DNA of 64,000 nt, taken from positions 128,996,001-129,060,000 of the forward strand of contig NC_060211.1 in assembly GCF_021130785.1 (NCBI RefSeq). Reading direction: 5' to 3'. The notes below the pieces were generated by a model. The model worked only from the letters and a program-made list of their open reading frames with translations, ran no database searches and was not told the DNA's origin. Position numbers and translations under genes: made by a program. Of the stretch, positions 62,322-64,000 are shown in pieces. Position 1 is the stretch's first letter, and each line of letters opens with the position of its first letter. This DNA is from Homalodisca vitripennis (taxonomy: Eukaryota > Arthropoda > Insecta > Hemiptera > Cicadellidae).

Positions 62322-63631
62322 CAGGGTGACAATTAAGTCTGGAACCTCTTTTTTTAATTTTTGAACCACAATAGAAAGAAATACCAAAGTTCACACGTGC
62401 TTACTGGTGATAGTAACGCACACATCTGCCCAATTACCGACCAGATAATCCCTTTGGGGGACGGTCCACAAGGTCAGACAAAATTCTTAAATAGCAGCAT
62501 AGGTCAAGTTTGGTATCAAATTAAAGGTCTTACTTAGCAGAGTACAATGCCGCTAACCGGACTTCAAAAGGTGGATTCATTCAGTAGTTATAGCTATTTG
62601 AATTTTAAAACAATTGAACAATGTAAATTATTAAGTATTACAAGTAAACACCAATTTTTAAGTACCTGTGATCAAAGTAAGTGTTCAAAATGTTCCCCTC
62701 CCATCGTCTGGCAATGTCCTAGGCGGTTGTAAAAGCCATCCACTGCATTTTGAAGGTAGTCACAAGGAATATCTTGAGCTTCTTGGACTATGAGATTTCT
62801 TAGGTGCGCCAAATCTCGAGGCTTAGTACGATAAACTTTATCTTTGAGGTATCCCCAAAGAAAAAAATCCAGCGGAGATTAATCAGGGGAACGAGCAGGC
62901 CACTCTACTGCACCACGTCTTCCAATCCATCTGTGATGGAATATTGTATCCAAGTATTCTCTAACAAGGAGAGCAAAGTGTGGTGGCGCGCCATCTTGTT
63001 TGGAAATAAATTCTTTGAAATTGTCGACCAAGAGCAGCTTGTAGTGCAGGAATTATCTCATTTTGGAGCATTGCTAGATACGAGTCACCATTTACATTAC
63101 CATTGATAAATAATGGGCCCATAATTTGATTTCCTATAATACCTGCCCAAACGTTAAGTTTCTGTGGATGCTGTGTATGACTCAATCTGCCACTTTCACA
63201 TTCTAACAGTAGTTGTGTTATTGGTAATAATTGATTCCTGGCTTCGATTACTACATTGTCAGATGATGGGAGGGGAACATTTTGAACACTTACTTTGATC
63301 ACAGATACTTAAAAATTGGTGTTTGCTTGTAATACTTAATAATTTACATTGTTCAATTGTTTTAAAATTCAAATAGCTATAACTACTGAATGAATCCACC
63401 TTTTGAAGTCCATTGTACTCTGCTAAGTAAGACCTTTAATTTGATACCAAACTTGACCTATGCTGCTATTTAAGAATTTTGTCTGACTCCTTGTGGACCG
63501 TCCCCCAAAATATCTGGTCGGTAATTGGGCAGATGTAGTTACTATCACCAGTAAGCACGTGTGAACTTTGGTATTTCTTTCTATTGTGGTTCAAAAATTA
63601 AAAAAGAGGTTCCAGACTTAATTGTCACCCT
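62322..63631 (-). mobile_element. Fold-back mariner/Tc1-type element in WDR92 intron 2
   Basis: The 1,310-bp element begins cagggtgacaattaagtctg and ends in its reverse complement, flanked by TA on both sides (62320-62321 and 63632-63633). The inverted arms are unusually long, 62322-62716 and 63254-63631, differing by about a 9-bp and other small indels. The left arm includes the 3' end of the transposase coding sequence, and the right arm contains the same coding end inverted. The 5' half of the gene appears to have been replaced by an inverted copy of the 3' end. Confidence 0.88.
62671..63302 (-). pseudogene. Truncated mariner-type transposase
   Basis: The minus strand reads NVWAGIIGNQIMGPLFINGN near 63130, then NEIIPAL. 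After a frameshift near 63010 come DGAPPHFAL, RRGAVEWPARSPD, a stop, SPLDFFLWGYLKD, and finally GGEHFEHLL ending at about 62671. These are the DDE_3-type blocks around the second catalytic Asp (DGAPPH region) and the SPDLSPLDFFLWG motif. The N-terminal helix-turn-helix DNA-binding half and first catalytic Asp are absent. It cannot be functional, but the intact ends could be mobilised by a relative. Confidence 0.85.
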
Positions 63632-63633
63632 GT

Positions 63634-64000
63634 ATAATAACAAATATGATGTATTAAATGTTATTTTCAAAATACAAAACATTTTATTCATCTTTGTGCC
63701 TTAAAATGTGAGTGTGTATCATGTAGTATTTACACTGATACAACAACAAACAAGCAGACCACCTACGAAAAGATTTGAGTGGCTTCAAAACCCAAAGGGT
63801 TTTTTAATAAAGAGGTTAACATATCATTGAATCAAATTTCAAACAGCTTTTCCCATTTCACAGTTTAAGAATACCAATACAACTTAAAATGGAAATTCGT
63901 TCAGTAATCACTAAGCTGCAAGTCAGTTTGCTCATATTTAAAAATTATTTACGGTAAAATAATTTTAACTGAATTACTTTTTGTCTATTTTAGAAGGGGC
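63634..64000 (+). other. WDR92 intron 2, right part
   Basis: AT-rich intronic sequence. The last 20 bases (ttgtctattttagaaggggc) could be a 3' splice site. The required phase-2 G would come only if splicing used the second AG (attttagaag|gggc). Confidence 0.4.

Noticed and set aside
1..64000. CRISPR arrays, operons, ribosome-binding sites
   Set aside because: The sequence is eukaryotic nuclear DNA. The repeats present are minisatellites and transposons without spacer structure.

Overview
This is a window of an AT-rich, intron-rich animal nuclear genome. Spliceosomal exons, mariner, Helitron, non-LTR and Ty3/gypsy elements, and insect-style transposon proteins point to an insect. A hemipteran is my best guess, but that is an inference from repeat style only. 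Little of the 64 kb codes for host protein, and most of the recognisable sequence is mobile DNA.

Layout. About 2.5-5.7 kb holds two decayed non-LTR retrotransposons: an R1/Jockey-like one on + and the C-terminal end of a different one on -. From 7.15 to 18.35 kb there is a large imperfect palindrome with two ~5 kb arms around a ~1.15 kb spacer. Each arm carries one apparently intact copy of a two-exon RING-CH (MARCH-type) membrane E3 ubiquitin ligase gene, transcribed divergently. From 18.4 to 42 kb the sequence is mostly anonymous AT-rich DNA. It contains a short Helitron (19.86-20.64 kb), Helitron ends near 33.8 and 36.0 kb, a duplicated/tandem repeat block (25.3-26.65 kb), a piggyBac-like remnant (26.86-27.54 kb), an isolated CpG-rich candidate exon (28.92-29.28 kb), a poly-G tract (36.34-36.40 kb) and an exact 16-bp-period C15A minisatellite (41.33-41.43 kb).

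From 42.1 to 57.04 kb a DNA transposon with a DUF7869-like protein is interrupted, inside its right terminal inverted repeat, by a 12.3 kb env-bearing Ty3/gypsy element (44701-57037, 4-bp target duplication gcga). This gypsy element has gag with two CCHC knuckles, protease, reverse transcriptase, RNase H, integrase and a baculovirus-F-like env. Between protease and reverse transcriptase it also has an SGNH/GDSL-hydrolase-like domain. That unexpected domain is the best candidate in the window for an undescribed system. The two LTRs show no base substitutions by eye, only indels, yet the coding region is cut by a dozen or more frameshifts. Base-level indel errors in the assembly are therefore a serious possibility.

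From 58.06 kb to the end lie the first two coding exons of WDR92/DNAAF10 (Monad), a WD40 axonemal dynein assembly factor. Its second intron holds a mariner-type element (62322-63631) converted into a fold-back form with ~390-bp inverted repeats.
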